A stretch of 64,000 nucleotides of DNA from Alphaproteobacteria bacterium (GTDB lineage Bacteria; Pseudomonadota; Alphaproteobacteria; Ferrovibrionales; Ferrovibrionaceae), in NCBI GenBank assembly GCA_947473805.1, contig CANJGB010000011.1, forward strand, positions 29,778-93,777. Reading direction: 5' to 3'. Shown here in pieces: positions 8,277 to 17,857 of this stretch. How positions within the stretch are numbered: the stretch's first letter is position 1; each line of letters starts with the position of its first letter. The notes beneath the pieces are model-generated. The model had not been told where the DNA came from. It saw nothing but the letters and a program-made list of their open reading frames with translations, and did not search any database. The translations under genes were made by a program, and so were the position numbers.

Positions 8277-9038
8277 TCAGACGCCCCCCAGATAGGCGCG
8301 GACGACGTCGGGATGCGCCTGCACCTCGGCCGGCGTGCCCTCCGCCAGGATGCGGCCGTAGTTCAGCGCCAGCACCCGGTCGGACACCTGGTTGACCAGG
8401 GTCATGTCGTGCTCGACCATCAGCACCGTGATGCCCAGGTCCTTCTTGATGTCCTCGATCCAGAACGCCATGTCCTCGGTCTCCTCGACGTTGAGGCCGG
8501 ACGACGGTTCGTCGAGCAGCAGCAGCTTCGGCTCGGTGCACAGCGCGCGCGCCAGTTCGACGACCTTGCGCACGCCATAGGACAGGTTGGCGATGTGGCT
8601 GTCGCGGTGGGCGGCAAGGTCGAGGAAATCGATCACCTCCTCCGCCTTGCGTCGGTGCGCCAGTTCCGACCGCCGCACCGCCGGCGTGAACAGGAAGTCC
8701 TGCCACAAGCGGGTGCCCCGGTGCGCGTGCCGGCCCAGCAGGAGATTGTCGAGCACGGTGGCGTGCTCGAACAACTCGATGTTCTGGAACGTGCGGGCGA
8801 TGCCGAGGCCGGCGATCTCGTGCGCCGGCAGGCCGGTGATGTCGCGATCGTCGAACCACAGGCGGCCCTGGCTCGGATCGTAGATGCGGCTGATGAGGTT
8901 GAACACGGTGGTCTTGCCGGCCCCGTTCGGACCGATGATGGTGAACACGGTGCCGCGCTCGACGCCGAAGGAAATGCCGTCCACGGCCTTGATGCCGCCG
9001 AACCGGACGGCGATGTCCTCGGCGCGGAACAGGGTCAT
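8277..9038 (-). CDS. livG: ABC transporter ATP-binding protein LivG
   Basis: A 253-residue ATPase partner of LivF. It shows Walker [10 protein letters not shown], the LivG-type degenerate signature LSYGVRK, Walker B LLLLDEPSSGL and the switch HDMTLVNQVSDRV. LivG proteins end with a short C-terminal extension, here PDVVRAYLGGV. Its start overlaps the livM stop by 4 nt (ATGA), so the pair is translationally coupled. It energises transport of the solute delivered by the binding protein at 4359-5534. Confidence 0.94.
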   Translation of the reverse strand: MTLFRAEDIAVRFGGIKAVDGISFGVERGTVFTIIGPNGAGKTTVFNLISRIYDPSQGRLWFDDRDITGLPAHEIAGLGIARTFQNIELFEHATVLDNLLLGRHAHRGTRLWQDFLFTPAVRRSELAHRRKAEEVIDFLDLAAHRDSHIANLSYGVRKVVELARALCTEPKLLLLDEPSSGLNVEETEDMAFWIEDIKKDLGITVLMVEHDMTLVNQVSDRVLALNYGRILAEGTPAEVQAHPDVVRAYLGGV

Positions 9039-10111
9039 TTGTTGCGCTCCGACCGCGTATAGGTCTTCTGGCGCTTGAAGGTCGCCGCCTTGTACATGGG
9101 AAAAAGCTGGAAATAGAGCTTCACCTTGCGCCAGCGACCGTAGATGCCCTGCGGCTCGAACAGGATGATGGCGACCAGGATCAGGCCGAACACGCCCGGC
9201 TCCAGCCCTGGCTGCTGCGCGATCCGGTCGGGCAGGTAGTCACGCAGCACGGCGATGACTTGCGGTAGGGCGCCGACGAACAGGGCGCCGAAGACGACGC
9301 CATGCAGGCTGCCGAGCCCGCCGATCACCGCCATCAGCAGCAACTGGATCGAGAGTATGATGCCGAACGCGTCCGGCGCCAGATAGCCGATCTTGTGTGC
9401 GAACAGGCAGCCCGCCAGGCCGGTGAAGCCGGCCGAGATGGCGAACGCTGTCGCCTTGTATCGCGCAAGGTGGACGCCCATGCTCTGCGCCGCGATCTCG
9501 GAATCACGGATCGCCACGAAGGCACGGCCCGTGGGCGAACGCAGCAGGTTGATCGCCGCCAGCATGGCGAGGGCCAGCACCGCAAAGCAGATGTAGTAGA
9601 ACAGCACCGGATCGGTCAGCGGCAGCCCGAACACCTGCGGCACGCCCACCGAGAAGCCACGGAAGCCGTGGGTCACGCTTTCCCAGCGGATGAACACCTG
9701 CTCGATGATGACCGCGAACAGCAATGTCGCGATGGCGAGGTAAATGCCCGTCATGCGCAGGGCCGGCAACGCGACCAGCAGGCCTGCCGCCGTGGTCAGC
9801 AGCGTGGCCAGCGGCACCGACAGCACAAAGGGCACGCCCTGTTGCAGGAAATAGCCGTGGGCATAGGCGCCGATGCCGAGGAACGCCGCGTGCCCCAGCG
9901 ACACCAGACCGGTATAGCCGGTCAGCAGCATGATGCCGATGCCGGCCACCGCCAGCACGAACACATAGGTCAGTTCGCCGAGATAGAAGCGGTCCAGCAA
10001 CAGCGGAGCCGCCGCAACGAGCAGGACCAGCAACCCGTACCAGAAACGGTCACCGTTGTGGCGGAACAGGCCGATATCCTGGCGATAGTCGGTCTTGAAA
10101 ACGAAGCGCAT
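9035..10111 (-). CDS. livM: Branched-chain-type ABC transporter permease LivM
   Basis: A 358-residue inner-membrane permease with about 8-10 hydrophobic segments. The LivM signature GYTGLVSLGHAAFLGIGAYA is near residues 65-85, and AIRDSEIAAQSMGVHLARYKATAF, the cytoplasmic coupling region, lies near residues 205-230. A basic C-terminal tail (KRQKTYTRSERNK) extends beyond the usual end. It forms the transmembrane pore with LivH. It is 3 nt after the livH stop and overlaps livG by 4 nt. Confidence 0.93.
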   Translation of the reverse strand: MRFVFKTDYRQDIGLFRHNGDRFWYGLLVLLVAAAPLLLDRFYLGELTYVFVLAVAGIGIMLLTGYTGLVSLGHAAFLGIGAYAHGYFLQQGVPFVLSVPLATLLTTAAGLLVALPALRMTGIYLAIATLLFAVIIEQVFIRWESVTHGFRGFSVGVPQVFGLPLTDPVLFYYICFAVLALAMLAAINLLRSPTGRAFVAIRDSEIAAQSMGVHLARYKATAFAISAGFTGLAGCLFAHKIGYLAPDAFGIILSIQLLLMAVIGGLGSLHGVVFGALFVGALPQVIAVLRDYLPDRIAQQPGLEPGVFGLILVAIILFEPQGIYGRWRKVKLYFQLFPMYKAATFKRQKTYTRSERNK

Positions 10112-10114
10112 GCC

Positions 10115-10987
10115 CTAGACCCGCTTGCGCTGGCGCTGGCCCAGCAGGCCCTGCGGATAGACGGCAAGGACGATGAGCGCCACGACCGGCGCGGCAACGT
10201 CCTTGAATCCCTCGTCGAGGTAAAGCGCCGAGAACTGCTCGATCACGCCGATGATGAGGCCGCCCAGCACCGCACCCGGCAGCGAGGTGAAGCCGCCCAG
10301 CACGGCGGCGGAAAAGGCGCGGATAGCGATGAAGCCGGTGCTGGGATCGATCAGCGACACCGGCGCCAGCAGGATGCCGGCGACCGTCGCCACGCCCGCC
10401 GAAATGGCCCAGATCAGCGAAAAGACCAGGCGCACCGGAATGCCCATGTAGTAGGCGGCAAGTTGGTTCTGCGAGGCGGCCTGCATTGCCACGCCCAGTT
10501 TGGTGTAACGGAAGAAGCCATACATCACGCCGCTGATCGCCAGCGTGCCGCCGATGATCGACAGGTTGACGTCGGGGATGACGATGGGCCCGAACTGCGA
10601 AATCGAGTTCGAAAACGGCGTGCCCAGGGTGCGGATGTCCGGCCCCCAAATCAGGGTTGCCGCCGACCGGAAGATGAAGCCCAGGCCGATGGTCAGGATC
10701 ACCACCGCGAATTGCGGTTGGCCGATCACCCGGCGCAGCACGACGGCATCGAGCGTGAAGCCGAAGATCGCCATGCTCAACACGGCGAGGATGAAGCCCA
10801 GCCAGTAGGGCAGGCCGAACAGGCCGATATAGGTGTAGGCCGCGAACGCGCCGAGCATCAGGAGATCGCCCTGCGCGAAGTTGACCATTTCGGTTGCCTT
10901 GTAGATGAGGACGAAGCCCAGGGCGATGAGGCCGTAGATGCACCCCGCGGCGAGGCCGTTCACCAGAAGCTGGAGAACCTCGGTCAG
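10115..10987 (-). CDS. livH: Branched-chain-type ABC transporter permease LivH
   Basis: A permease of about 290 residues, first gene of the operon. It has the LivH opening QLLVNGLAAGCIYGLIALGFVLIYK, then MVNFAQGDLLMLGAFAAY, and the coupling helix RRVIGQPQFA. The start is uncertain. Family homology begins at residue 37 of the longest frame, where the codon is CTG (10987) preceded by a GGGAGGG stretch. The only ATGs are at 11083 and 11095, giving a non-conserved Arg/Thr-rich extension, and a GTG at 10966 would trim four conserved residues. The CTG start gives the normal family length. Confidence 0.88.
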   Translation of the reverse strand: MTEVLQLLVNGLAAGCIYGLIALGFVLIYKATEMVNFAQGDLLMLGAFAAYTYIGLFGLPYWLGFILAVLSMAIFGFTLDAVVLRRVIGQPQFAVVILTIGLGFIFRSAATLIWGPDIRTLGTPFSNSISQFGPIVIPDVNLSIIGGTLAISGVMYGFFRYTKLGVAMQAASQNQLAAYYMGIPVRLVFSLIWAISAGVATVAGILLAPVSLIDPSTGFIAIRAFSAAVLGGFTSLPGAVLGGLIIGVIEQFSALYLDEGFKDVAAPVVALIVLAVYPQGLLGQRQRKRV

Positions 10988-11133
10988 TCCACCCTCCCCC
11001 GGCAGCCTACGGCCGGTTGTCGTTATTCTCCCGACGGTCGTTGCCGCCGGCGATGTTATGCGCTCAGTATGACGCCTCGGCATTCGCCAAGGCAATAGTA
11101 CAAAATTTGAATGTCGAATTGAGGCCGTACGCC

Positions 11134-12030
11134 ATGGCGATCAAGTTTCACCGGGACCTGGAATTCGAATATGGCCGCGCCGATGCGGTGTCGCCGCTGG
11201 TGCGCCGCATCGTCGCCAGCAACCCCTCGCCGTTTTCGTATCATGGCACCGGCACCTATGTGGTCGGCCATGGCCAGGTGGCGGTGATCGATCCCGGCCC
11301 GGACGACCAGCACCATGTGGATGCGCTGCTGCATGCGCTGCGTGGCGAAACGATCAAGGCCGTTCTGGTCACCCACACCCATATCGACCATTCGCCCGCC
11401 ACGCCGCTGCTGAAAGCTGCCACCGGCGCGCCGGTTTATGCCTATGGCCCGCATCCCCTGCCAGCCCCGGGCCTGGAGCCGCAACAGGGCGGCGATACAG
11501 GTTTCGCACCCGACCACCTGCTGGCCGACGGCGATACCGTGACCGGCCCCGGCTGGAGCCTGGAAGCGCTGTACACTCCCGGCCATATCTCGAACCATCT
11601 CTGCTTTGCCCTGCCCGAGGAACGCACCCTGTTCTCGGGCGACCACGTCATGGGCTGGTCGACCAGCGTGATCTCGCCCCCGGACGGCAGCATGGGCGAC
11701 TATTTCGCCTCCCTGCGGAAGCTGCTGCCCCGCGACGACCTGCGCTACCTGCCGACCCACGGCCCCGCCGTGCCCGCCCCCCAGGACTTCGTCCGCGGCT
11801 TCATCGAGCACCGCGAGGACCGGGAGCGCCAGATTCTGGCCTGCCTGGCCAGTGGCCCCCAGAACATTCCCCAGATGGTGGCGGCCATGTACCGCGATGT
11901 CGCCCCCATCCTGCACCCCGCGGCGGCCCGCTCGGTCCACGCTCACCTGATCCACATGGCGGAAACCGGCCGAGTCGCGTCCGACGGGCCACCAGCAGCC
12001 GACGCGATCTACCGTTTGCCCGGCCATTAG
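11134..12030 (+). CDS. MBL-fold metallo-hydrolase (LACTB2-like)
   Basis: A 298-residue metallo-beta-lactamase-fold hydrolase. The zinc motif is THTHIDHS near residue 80, followed by TPGHISNHLCF, FSGDHVMGWS and the C-terminal THGP, together giving the usual His/Asp ligands of a dinuclear site. A C-terminal winged-helix-like segment (residues about 235-295) matches the LACTB2/beta-lactamase-like 2 subgroup. Start 11134 (MAIKFHRDLEFEYG) begins where the homology begins. It is divergent from the liv operon, about 145 bp from the livH start. The substrate is unknown; nuclease or thioester hydrolase activities exist in the family. Confidence 0.88.
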   Translation: MAIKFHRDLEFEYGRADAVSPLVRRIVASNPSPFSYHGTGTYVVGHGQVAVIDPGPDDQHHVDALLHALRGETIKAVLVTHTHIDHSPATPLLKAATGAPVYAYGPHPLPAPGLEPQQGGDTGFAPDHLLADGDTVTGPGWSLEALYTPGHISNHLCFALPEERTLFSGDHVMGWSTSVISPPDGSMGDYFASLRKLLPRDDLRYLPTHGPAVPAPQDFVRGFIEHREDRERQILACLASGPQNIPQMVAAMYRDVAPILHPAAARSVHAHLIHMAETGRVASDGPPAADAIYRLPGH

Positions 12031-12118
12031 GGCCGGCAGCCGGGAAACTTTGCCGGGGCAGAAGCCCTCTGCTATACGAGGGCCGGATAAGAATTCAGCC
12101 GATTTTTCGAGGTTTTAC

Positions 12119-12955
12119 ATGTCCGTACCGCAGCCCCTGATGGCAGGCAAACGCGGCCTCGTCATGGGCGTCGCCAACGACCGCTCGCTGGCCTGGGGCA
12201 TTGCCCAGGCTTGCGCAGCGCAGGGGGCGGAACTCGCGTTCACCTACCAGGGCGATGCGCTGGCCAAGCGCGTCAAGCCGCTGGCCGCCAGCGTCAACTC
12301 CACGCTGCTGTTCGATTGCGACGTCTCCCAACCGGCGTCGCTCGACGCCGCGTTCGAGGGGCTGGGCAAAGTCTGGCCGTCGCTGGACTTCGTGGTTCAT
12401 GCCATCGCCTATGCCGACAAGGAATATCTGAAGGGCCGCTACGTCGATACGCCGTCCGAGGTGTTCAACGAGGCGCTCAACATCTCGTGCTATTCGTTCG
12501 TCGCCGTGGCTCAGCGCGCCGAGAAGCTGATGAACAATGGCGGCAGCATGGTCACGCTGACCTATTACGGCGCCGAGCGGGTCATGCCGCACTACAACGT
12601 CATGGGCGTCGCCAAGGCCGCGCTCGAGGCCAGCGTGCGCTACATGGCGACCGATCTGGGTCCGCGCGGCATCCGCGTCAACGCCATCTCGGCTGGTCCC
12701 ATCAAGACGCTGGCGGCATCTGGTATCGGCGACTTCCGCTACATCCTGCGTTGGAACGAGCTGAACAGCCCCTTGCGCCGCAATGTCACCATCGAACAGG
12801 TCGGCAGTGCCGGCCTGTACCTGCTGAGCGACATGGGCGCGGGCGTGACAGGCGAGGTTCACCACGTCGACAGCGGTTACCATACCGTCGGCATGGTCGC
12901 GGTCGATTCCGCCGGTCAGGTCGCGGAGTTGCTGCAGAGCCTCAAGAAAAGCTGA
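12119..12955 (+). CDS. fabI: Enoyl-[acyl-carrier-protein] reductase (NADH)
   Basis: A 278-residue SDR-fold enzyme performing the last reduction of fatty-acid elongation. It shows the FabI nucleotide motif [13 protein letters not shown], the catalytic Tyr/Lys pair in [11 protein letters not shown] (Tyr-x6-Lys), and the substrate-loop segment [14 protein letters not shown]. The start at 12119 is ATG at the family N-terminus ([10 protein letters not shown] follows six residues in). Thirteen bases separate it from aroC, a pairing often seen in alphaproteobacteria. It is the usual triclosan/diazaborine target enzyme. Confidence 0.95.
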   Translation: MSVPQPLMAGKRGLVMGVANDRSLAWGIAQACAAQGAELAFTYQGDALAKRVKPLAASVNSTLLFDCDVSQPASLDAAFEGLGKVWPSLDFVVHAIAYADKEYLKGRYVDTPSEVFNEALNISCYSFVAVAQRAEKLMNNGGSMVTLTYYGAERVMPHYNVMGVAKAALEASVRYMATDLGPRGIRVNAISAGPIKTLAASGIGDFRYILRWNELNSPLRRNVTIEQVGSAGLYLLSDMGAGVTGEVHHVDSGYHTVGMVAVDSAGQVAELLQSLKKS

Positions 12956-12968
12956 TCGGCGTCGGCCG

Positions 12969-14039
12969 ATGTCGCACAACTCGTTCGGCCATCTGTTCCG
13001 CGTCACCACTTGGGGCGAAAGCCACGGCCCGTCGATCGGCTGCGTCATCGACGGCGCACCGCCCCGCCTCGCGCTGAACGAGGGCGACATCCAGCCCTGG
13101 CTGGACCGCCGCCGCCCCGGCCAGTCGCGCTACACCACCCAGCGTCAGGAGCCCGACCAGGTCCGCATCCTGTCGGGCACCTATGAGGGGCAGACCACCG
13201 GCACGCCCATCTCGCTGATGATCGACAATGTCGACCAGCGTTCGAAGGACTATGCAGCGCTGGCCGAGACATTCCGCCCTGGCCATGCCCACGTCACTTA
13301 CTGGCAGAAGTACGGCATCTACGACCCGCGCGGCGGCGGGCGCGCCTCGGCGCGCGAAACCGCGTCGCGGGTCGCAGCCGGCGCCATTGCGCGCAAGATA
13401 CTCGGCCTTGGCGTCAGCATCCGCGGGGCGCTGGTCCAGATCGGGCCGCACCAGATCGACCGCAACCGCTGGGACTGGGAAGAGGTTTACCGCAATCCGT
13501 TCTGGTGCCCGGATGCAGAAGCCGCGGTGCGGTGGGCGGATTACCTCGATGGCGTGCGCAAGGCTGGCTCGTCCGTCGGCGCGGTGATCGAGGTCATCGC
13601 CACGGGCGTCCCCGCAGGCCTCGGCGCACCGATCTACGGCAAGCTCGATGCCGACCTAGCCGGCGCGATGATGAGCATCAACGCGGTCAAGGCGGTCGAG
13701 ATCGGCGCCGGCTTCAACGCCGCCACGCTGACCGGCGAAGAGAATGCCGACGAGATGCGCATGGAAGGCGACGATGTGCGCTTCCTGTCCAACCATGCCG
13801 GCGGCATCTTGGGCGGCATTTCGACCGGGCAGGATGTTGTTGTGCGCTTCGCGGTGAAGCCGACCTCGTCGATCCTGACTCCGAAACGCACGGTTACCTT
13901 GCGCGGCGAAGAGACCGAGGTCATCACCAAGGGCCGCCACGATCCCTGCGTCGGCATCCGCGCCGTGCCTGTGGGCGAGGCGATGATGGCCTGCGTGCTG
14001 GCCGACCACCTGCTGCGCCACCGGGCGCAGAACGGCTGA
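12969..14039 (+). CDS. aroC: Chorismate synthase
   Basis: A 356-residue FMN-dependent enzyme converting EPSP to chorismate, the last shikimate-pathway step. Conserved blocks are [11 protein letters not shown] at residues 14-24, QRSKDY near residue 95, [27 protein letters not shown] and the C-terminal [16 protein letters not shown]. The length is standard. It is transcribed with fabI and followed 13 bp later by an enolase-superfamily gene. Confidence 0.97.
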   Translation: MSHNSFGHLFRVTTWGESHGPSIGCVIDGAPPRLALNEGDIQPWLDRRRPGQSRYTTQRQEPDQVRILSGTYEGQTTGTPISLMIDNVDQRSKDYAALAETFRPGHAHVTYWQKYGIYDPRGGGRASARETASRVAAGAIARKILGLGVSIRGALVQIGPHQIDRNRWDWEEVYRNPFWCPDAEAAVRWADYLDGVRKAGSSVGAVIEVIATGVPAGLGAPIYGKLDADLAGAMMSINAVKAVEIGAGFNAATLTGEENADEMRMEGDDVRFLSNHAGGILGGISTGQDVVVRFAVKPTSSILTPKRTVTLRGEETEVITKGRHDPCVGIRAVPVGEAMMACVLADHLLRHRAQNG

Positions 14040-14052
14040 CGGCCGCGCCGGC

Positions 14053-15159
14053 ATGGACCTGCTCGACCAGTCCGCGCCGATCAAGATCAAGGATCTCCGC
14101 GCCCGCATCGTGAACGTGCCGCTGCGCCGCCCGCTGATCGCGCGGGTGACGCGGGTCGATTTCGCGACCCTGCTGCTGATCGACGTCGAGACCGAGGCAG
14201 GCCATACCGGCCACGCCTATATCCACGCCTTCCCCGCCGCGAGTGCGGTGGCATTCCGCGAGTTAGTCCGGGCCTTCGCCGAAATCGCCATCGGCCACAC
14301 CCTGGCGCCCGCTGTGCTGCATGACACGCTGACCAAGCGCATCGGTATTTTCATCGGCATCGAGGGACCGTTCATCTCGGCGCTCGCCAGCCTCGACATG
14401 GCGTGCTGGGACGCACTGGCCAAGGCGAACGGCCAGCCGCTGGCGCGTCTGCTGGGCGGTACGGTGGAGCGCCTGAAAACCTACAACAGCACGGGTCTGG
14501 GCCTGGCGACCGAGGCGCACCTGAAGAACGAGGCGCTGCAATTGCTGGAACGCGGCTTTACCGGCCTCAAGATGCGGCTGGGCAACGAAACGTTGGCGGA
14601 GGATATCGGCAGGGTGCGCGCGATCCGCAGCGTCATCTCGGACGATATTTCACTGATGTCCGATTGCGGCCAGTCGATGACCACGGTAGAGGCCATCCGC
14701 CGCGGCCGCGCCCTGGATGACGAGGGGCTCTACTGGATAGAGGACCCGGTCGTCTACCACGACCTCGCCGGCCATGGCCGCATCGCCGCGGAGATCGAGA
14801 CGCCGGTACAGACCGGCGAGAACCTGTTCGGCCCCCAACGCTTCGCCGACGCGCTCGCACAACGCCCCGCCGACTACATGAATCTGGACCTGCAGCACAT
14901 CGGCGGCATCACAGGCTGGATGCGCGCGGCGCGGATGGCGGCGACGGCAAACATGCCGCTGTCGTCGCACATCTATCCGGAGTTCAGCGCGCACGCGCTG
15001 GCGGCAACGCCGACCGCCCACTGGCTGGAATATTTCGACTGGGCTGACGCGATCCTCGCCGAGCCTTTGCGCGTGGAAGCCGGCATGGCGCTGGTTACTA
15101 AGCAGCCGGGTGCGGGCATCGAATGGAACGAGGCCGCGGTCGCGCGACACCTCGCCTAG
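14053..15159 (+). CDS. Mandelate racemase / muconate-lactonizing enzyme family protein
   Basis: A 368-residue enolase-superfamily protein. An N-terminal capping domain (residues 1-130) precedes a TIM barrel. Likely catalytic residues are Lys in GLKMRLG (a K-x-R variant of K-x-K), metal ligands Asp (LMSDCG), Glu (YWIEDPVV) and Glu (QTGENL), and a His-Asp dyad (LDLQHIGG, SSHIYPE). This places it in the mandelate-racemase subgroup, which abstracts a proton alpha to a carboxylate. The substrate is unknown. It is the last gene of the fabI-aroC run and is followed by a terminator hairpin. Confidence 0.88.
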   Translation: MDLLDQSAPIKIKDLRARIVNVPLRRPLIARVTRVDFATLLLIDVETEAGHTGHAYIHAFPAASAVAFRELVRAFAEIAIGHTLAPAVLHDTLTKRIGIFIGIEGPFISALASLDMACWDALAKANGQPLARLLGGTVERLKTYNSTGLGLATEAHLKNEALQLLERGFTGLKMRLGNETLAEDIGRVRAIRSVISDDISLMSDCGQSMTTVEAIRRGRALDDEGLYWIEDPVVYHDLAGHGRIAAEIETPVQTGENLFGPQRFADALAQRPADYMNLDLQHIGGITGWMRAARMAATANMPLSSHIYPEFSAHALAATPTAHWLEYFDWADAILAEPLRVEAGMALVTKQPGAGIEWNEAAVARHLA

Positions 15160-15163
15160 AGAA

Positions 15164-15192
15164 AAGGCCGGGCAGCAACGCCACCCGGCCTT
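15164..15192. terminator. Hairpin terminator between convergent genes
   Basis: AAGGCCGGG (15164-15172) pairs perfectly with CCCGGCCTT (15184-15192). It lies in the 50-bp gap between the enolase-superfamily gene stop and the stop of the minus-strand CHRD gene. T-runs are short (TTCTC on the plus strand, TTTTC on the minus strand), so it may serve both directions. Confidence 0.6.
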
Positions 15193-15209
15193 CTCAATCT
15201 AGCGACGCG

Positions 15210-15800
15210 TTACTGACGCGGCGGCGGGTAGACCAGCACCGGCTGTCCCGGCATGCCCGGCGTGGGCTGCACGTAGACCGGCTGCGGCGCCGGCATCATG
15301 ACGACGCCCGGGGGCGGTGCGTAGCCCGGGGGAGCGACGCTCAGCTGGGCGCGGATTTCGCCATCGGGATAGGTCGGCGTGTGCAGGTTGAGGTGCCACA
15401 GGCCGCGCTCGACATCGGCCGCCATGGCCGGGGTCAACTGCGCGCTGCCACTGATCGGGCTGAAGGTCACCGCGATCGGCAGGGCGACACCGGCGTTGAC
15501 GCCGGCGGGCGCCGGGCCGTGGAAGTGCGCCGACTGCAGCGGACCGGTCAGGCCGGCATAGTTGATGGTGTAGTTCAGCACGTTGGTCTGCCGGTCGATA
15601 GTGGCATAGACCGTGCCCGCCCCGGCAACCGGCTTCGCCGGAACTTCCTGGCTGCCGGTCAGCGTGCCCATCAGGGCGATCGGCGGCGGCGGCGCGGGCG
15701 GCGTGCGCGGCGAATATTCTTGAGACGGATAAGGCTGGCAGGCAGCTAGGCCCAGGGCCAGCAGCGCCGCCGTCGCATGGATCGGCCGCAGAGCAAACAT
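15210..15800 (-). CDS. CHRD-domain lipoprotein
   Basis: A 196-residue lipoprotein. The signal peptide ends in lipobox LAAC with the lipidated Cys at 21, then a Pro-rich linker. A single CHRD domain spans residues about 40-155, with the HFHGPAPAGVNAG and LHTPTYPDGEIRAQL motifs that define the family. The last 40 residues are Pro/Val/Gln-rich. CHRD domains occur in bacterial surface proteins and chordin; their bacterial role is not known. The start at 15800 is supported by GAAGGAGG just upstream. Confidence 0.85.
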   Translation of the reverse strand: MFALRPIHATAALLALGLAACQPYPSQEYSPRTPPAPPPPIALMGTLTGSQEVPAKPVAGAGTVYATIDRQTNVLNYTINYAGLTGPLQSAHFHGPAPAGVNAGVALPIAVTFSPISGSAQLTPAMAADVERGLWHLNLHTPTYPDGEIRAQLSVAPPGYAPPPGVVMMPAPQPVYVQPTPGMPGQPVLVYPPPRQ

Positions 15801-15873
15801 ATTCGCCTCCTTCGGTGTGCAGACAGAGTGGAAACCGCTTCTGTGCAACCCAACGGAGAAGGTGAGGAAAAGT

Positions 15874-17127
15874 TCACGGCCGGCGAAAGACTCCTACAAG
15901 CTCAACGTGTGGCGACCAGCGGAACTGATCGACCGGCACAACGCGATCAAGGCGGTAGCCGCCATCGGCGAGCAGTCGGGCATCGCGGGCAAAGCTTGCC
16001 GGATAGCAGGACACCGCCACGACCACGGGCACATCAGACTTGGCGATTTCCAGCGCCTGTTCGCGAGCGCCCGCGCGTGGCGGATCGAACACGAGGCCGT
16101 CGAATTTGCCCAGTTCCTTGGCCGTCAACGGCTGCCGGAACAGGTCTCTCCGCTCGGATGACAATTGCCCCCCCAGCACCGCGCGGTTCGCACCGGTCTG
16201 CAGTGCGGCAATGAGATTGGGATCGGTGTCGATGGCATGGACCTTCGCCTCTTTCACGAGCGGCAGCGAAAACGTACCCATGCCGCAGAACAGGTCGACA
16301 ATCCTCGTCGCACCCACCAGGCCCTCGACGACCATGCGGGTCATCGCCGCCTCGGCAGCCGGGCTGGCCTGGACGAAACCGCCGGGCGGCAATTCGACCG
16401 GCACGCCGCCAAAGCGCAGCACCGGCGCGCGGCGAACGACCAGCGGGCCATCGCTGCCCAGCAGGGTGATGCGCGCGAGATTGTGCCGTTCGGCGAACGC
16501 GACCATCTGCGTGCGCTGCGCCATCGAAGGCGATATGCGGCCGAGGCCCAGATCGATGCCGCCGTCGGTTGCCGTCATCACCACATCGGCGGGCGCACCG
16601 ACCGGCAGTATCTGCGCCAGCAGGTCGCGCACCGGGTCCAGCATGGCGACCAGGCGCGGGTCCAGTACATGACAGGTTTCCATATTGACGATGCGTTTGC
16701 CGTCGCGCTCGTGCAGGCCTATCAGGACCTTCTTTGCAACGCGCAAGGCGACCAGATCCGCACGCCGGCGTTCGCCCGGCGGCACCGCAATCGTCTCCGC
16801 GACCTCGACGCCGTCGAAGTCGCGCCTTACCAGTGCGATATGCACCTGTTCGCGCTTCCACTCCAGATAGGGGCGTTCGTCCCAGTGCTGGAAGGCGCAG
16901 CCGCCACAGGCATGGAAATGTGGGCATGGCGGCGTGACCCGGCCGGGGCCAGGGGACTGCACCTCGTGCAATGCGGCGGCATAGCCATCGCCCCGCGCCT
17001 TGCCGATACGGGCGGCAACGCGGTCGCCCGGCACCGTAAACGGCACGTAATAGGTCTGGCCGTCCTGCTGCAGGACGCCGTCGCCTTGGCCGCCGACGCG
17101 CTGGATGACACCTTCGACGTCACGCAT
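15874..17127 (-). CDS. 23S rRNA (uracil-C5)-methyltransferase, RlmD/RumA-like
   Basis: A 417-residue RNA m5U methyltransferase. Residues 1-60 resemble a TRAM domain. CPHFHACGGC near residues 68-77 plus the Cys in METC give the four [4Fe-4S] ligands. The SAM-binding motif is VDLFCGMGTFSLPL, the catalytic region FDPPRAG, and the catalytic Cys lies in VSCYPASFARD (the family usually has SCNP, so Asn is replaced by Tyr). The C-terminal DQFRWSPHVELV includes the general-base region. It could modify U747 or U1939 of 23S rRNA or a tRNA site; the target is not assigned. The start overlaps the TlyA-like gene by 8 nt. Confidence 0.9.
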   Translation of the reverse strand: MRDVEGVIQRVGGQGDGVLQQDGQTYYVPFTVPGDRVAARIGKARGDGYAAALHEVQSPGPGRVTPPCPHFHACGGCAFQHWDERPYLEWKREQVHIALVRRDFDGVEVAETIAVPPGERRRADLVALRVAKKVLIGLHERDGKRIVNMETCHVLDPRLVAMLDPVRDLLAQILPVGAPADVVMTATDGGIDLGLGRISPSMAQRTQMVAFAERHNLARITLLGSDGPLVVRRAPVLRFGGVPVELPPGGFVQASPAAEAAMTRMVVEGLVGATRIVDLFCGMGTFSLPLVKEAKVHAIDTDPNLIAALQTGANRAVLGGQLSSERRDLFRQPLTAKELGKFDGLVFDPPRAGAREQALEIAKSDVPVVVAVSCYPASFARDARLLADGGYRLDRVVPVDQFRWSPHVELVGVFRRP

Positions 17128-17857
17128 GGCGCGCCGCGATCAGAAATTCCACATTCCCCTCCGGTCCCTTGATCGGGCTTTCACACAATCCCAACACGCT
17201 CCAGTCCGCCAAGGCGCTGAACCAGGCCACTATGCGGTCGCACACTTCCCGGTGCAGTTCAGGGTCGCGCACCACGCCGCCCTTGCCCACCCTGCCCTTG
17301 CCAACCTCGAACTGCGGTTTAACCAAAGCGACGCAGAATGCGCCCGGGCCAGCAAATGACATCGGTGTCGGCAGGACGGTCTCCAGCCCGATGAAGCTGG
17401 CGTCGCAAACCACCGCGCCGACCGGTTCGGGTACCTCCGCCGCGGTCAGGTGCCGGGCGTTGGTGCGCTCCAGTACCACGACGCGGGGATCATTGCGCAG
17501 TTTCCAGTCGAACTGGCCGTGGCCAACGTCGATGGCATAGACCTTGGCCGCCCCCCGGGTGAGCAGCACGTCGGTAAATCCACCGGTCGAAGCGCCGATG
17601 TCGAGGCAGGTCAGCCCCGTGGCATCGAGGCCGAAATGGTCCAACCCGAAGGCCAGTTTCACCCCGCCGCGGCTGACCCACGGGTGGGGCTTGCCGCGCA
17701 CTTCCAGTTGCAGTCCGTCATCGAAGCTGGCGCCCGGCTTGTCGAGACGCGTATCATCCGACCAGACCGCGCCGGCGAGAATCAGAGCCTGTGCCTTGGT
17801 CCGCGTTTCCGCCAGACCGCGCCGGACTAGGAGCTGGTCGAGCCTATCCTTGGGCAT
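17120..17857 (-). CDS. tlyA: TlyA-family rRNA methyltransferase / hemolysin-like protein
   Basis: A 245-residue protein with an N-terminal S4 RNA-binding domain (residues 3-62, RLDQLLVRRGLAETRTKAQALI) and a FtsJ-type Rossmann methyltransferase domain. SAM-binding is in LDIGASTGGFTDVLL, followed by YAIDVGHGQFDWKL and KPQFEVGK. TlyA proteins methylate 2'-O positions of rRNA in actinobacteria; the hemolysin label is historical. The start at 17857 (MPKDRLDQ) is chosen at the S4 domain. It overlaps both neighbours, the RlmD-like gene by 8 nt and the MATE gene by 14 nt. Confidence 0.9.
   Translation of the reverse strand: MPKDRLDQLLVRRGLAETRTKAQALILAGAVWSDDTRLDKPGASFDDGLQLEVRGKPHPWVSRGGVKLAFGLDHFGLDATGLTCLDIGASTGGFTDVLLTRGAAKVYAIDVGHGQFDWKLRNDPRVVVLERTNARHLTAAEVPEPVGAVVCDASFIGLETVLPTPMSFAGPGAFCVALVKPQFEVGKGRVGKGGVVRDPELHREVCDRIVAWFSALADWSVLGLCESPIKGPEGNVEFLIAARHA

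Noticed and set aside
9302..11098. 598-codon plus-strand frame opposite livM/livH
   Set aside because: Antisense shadow of two conserved permeases.
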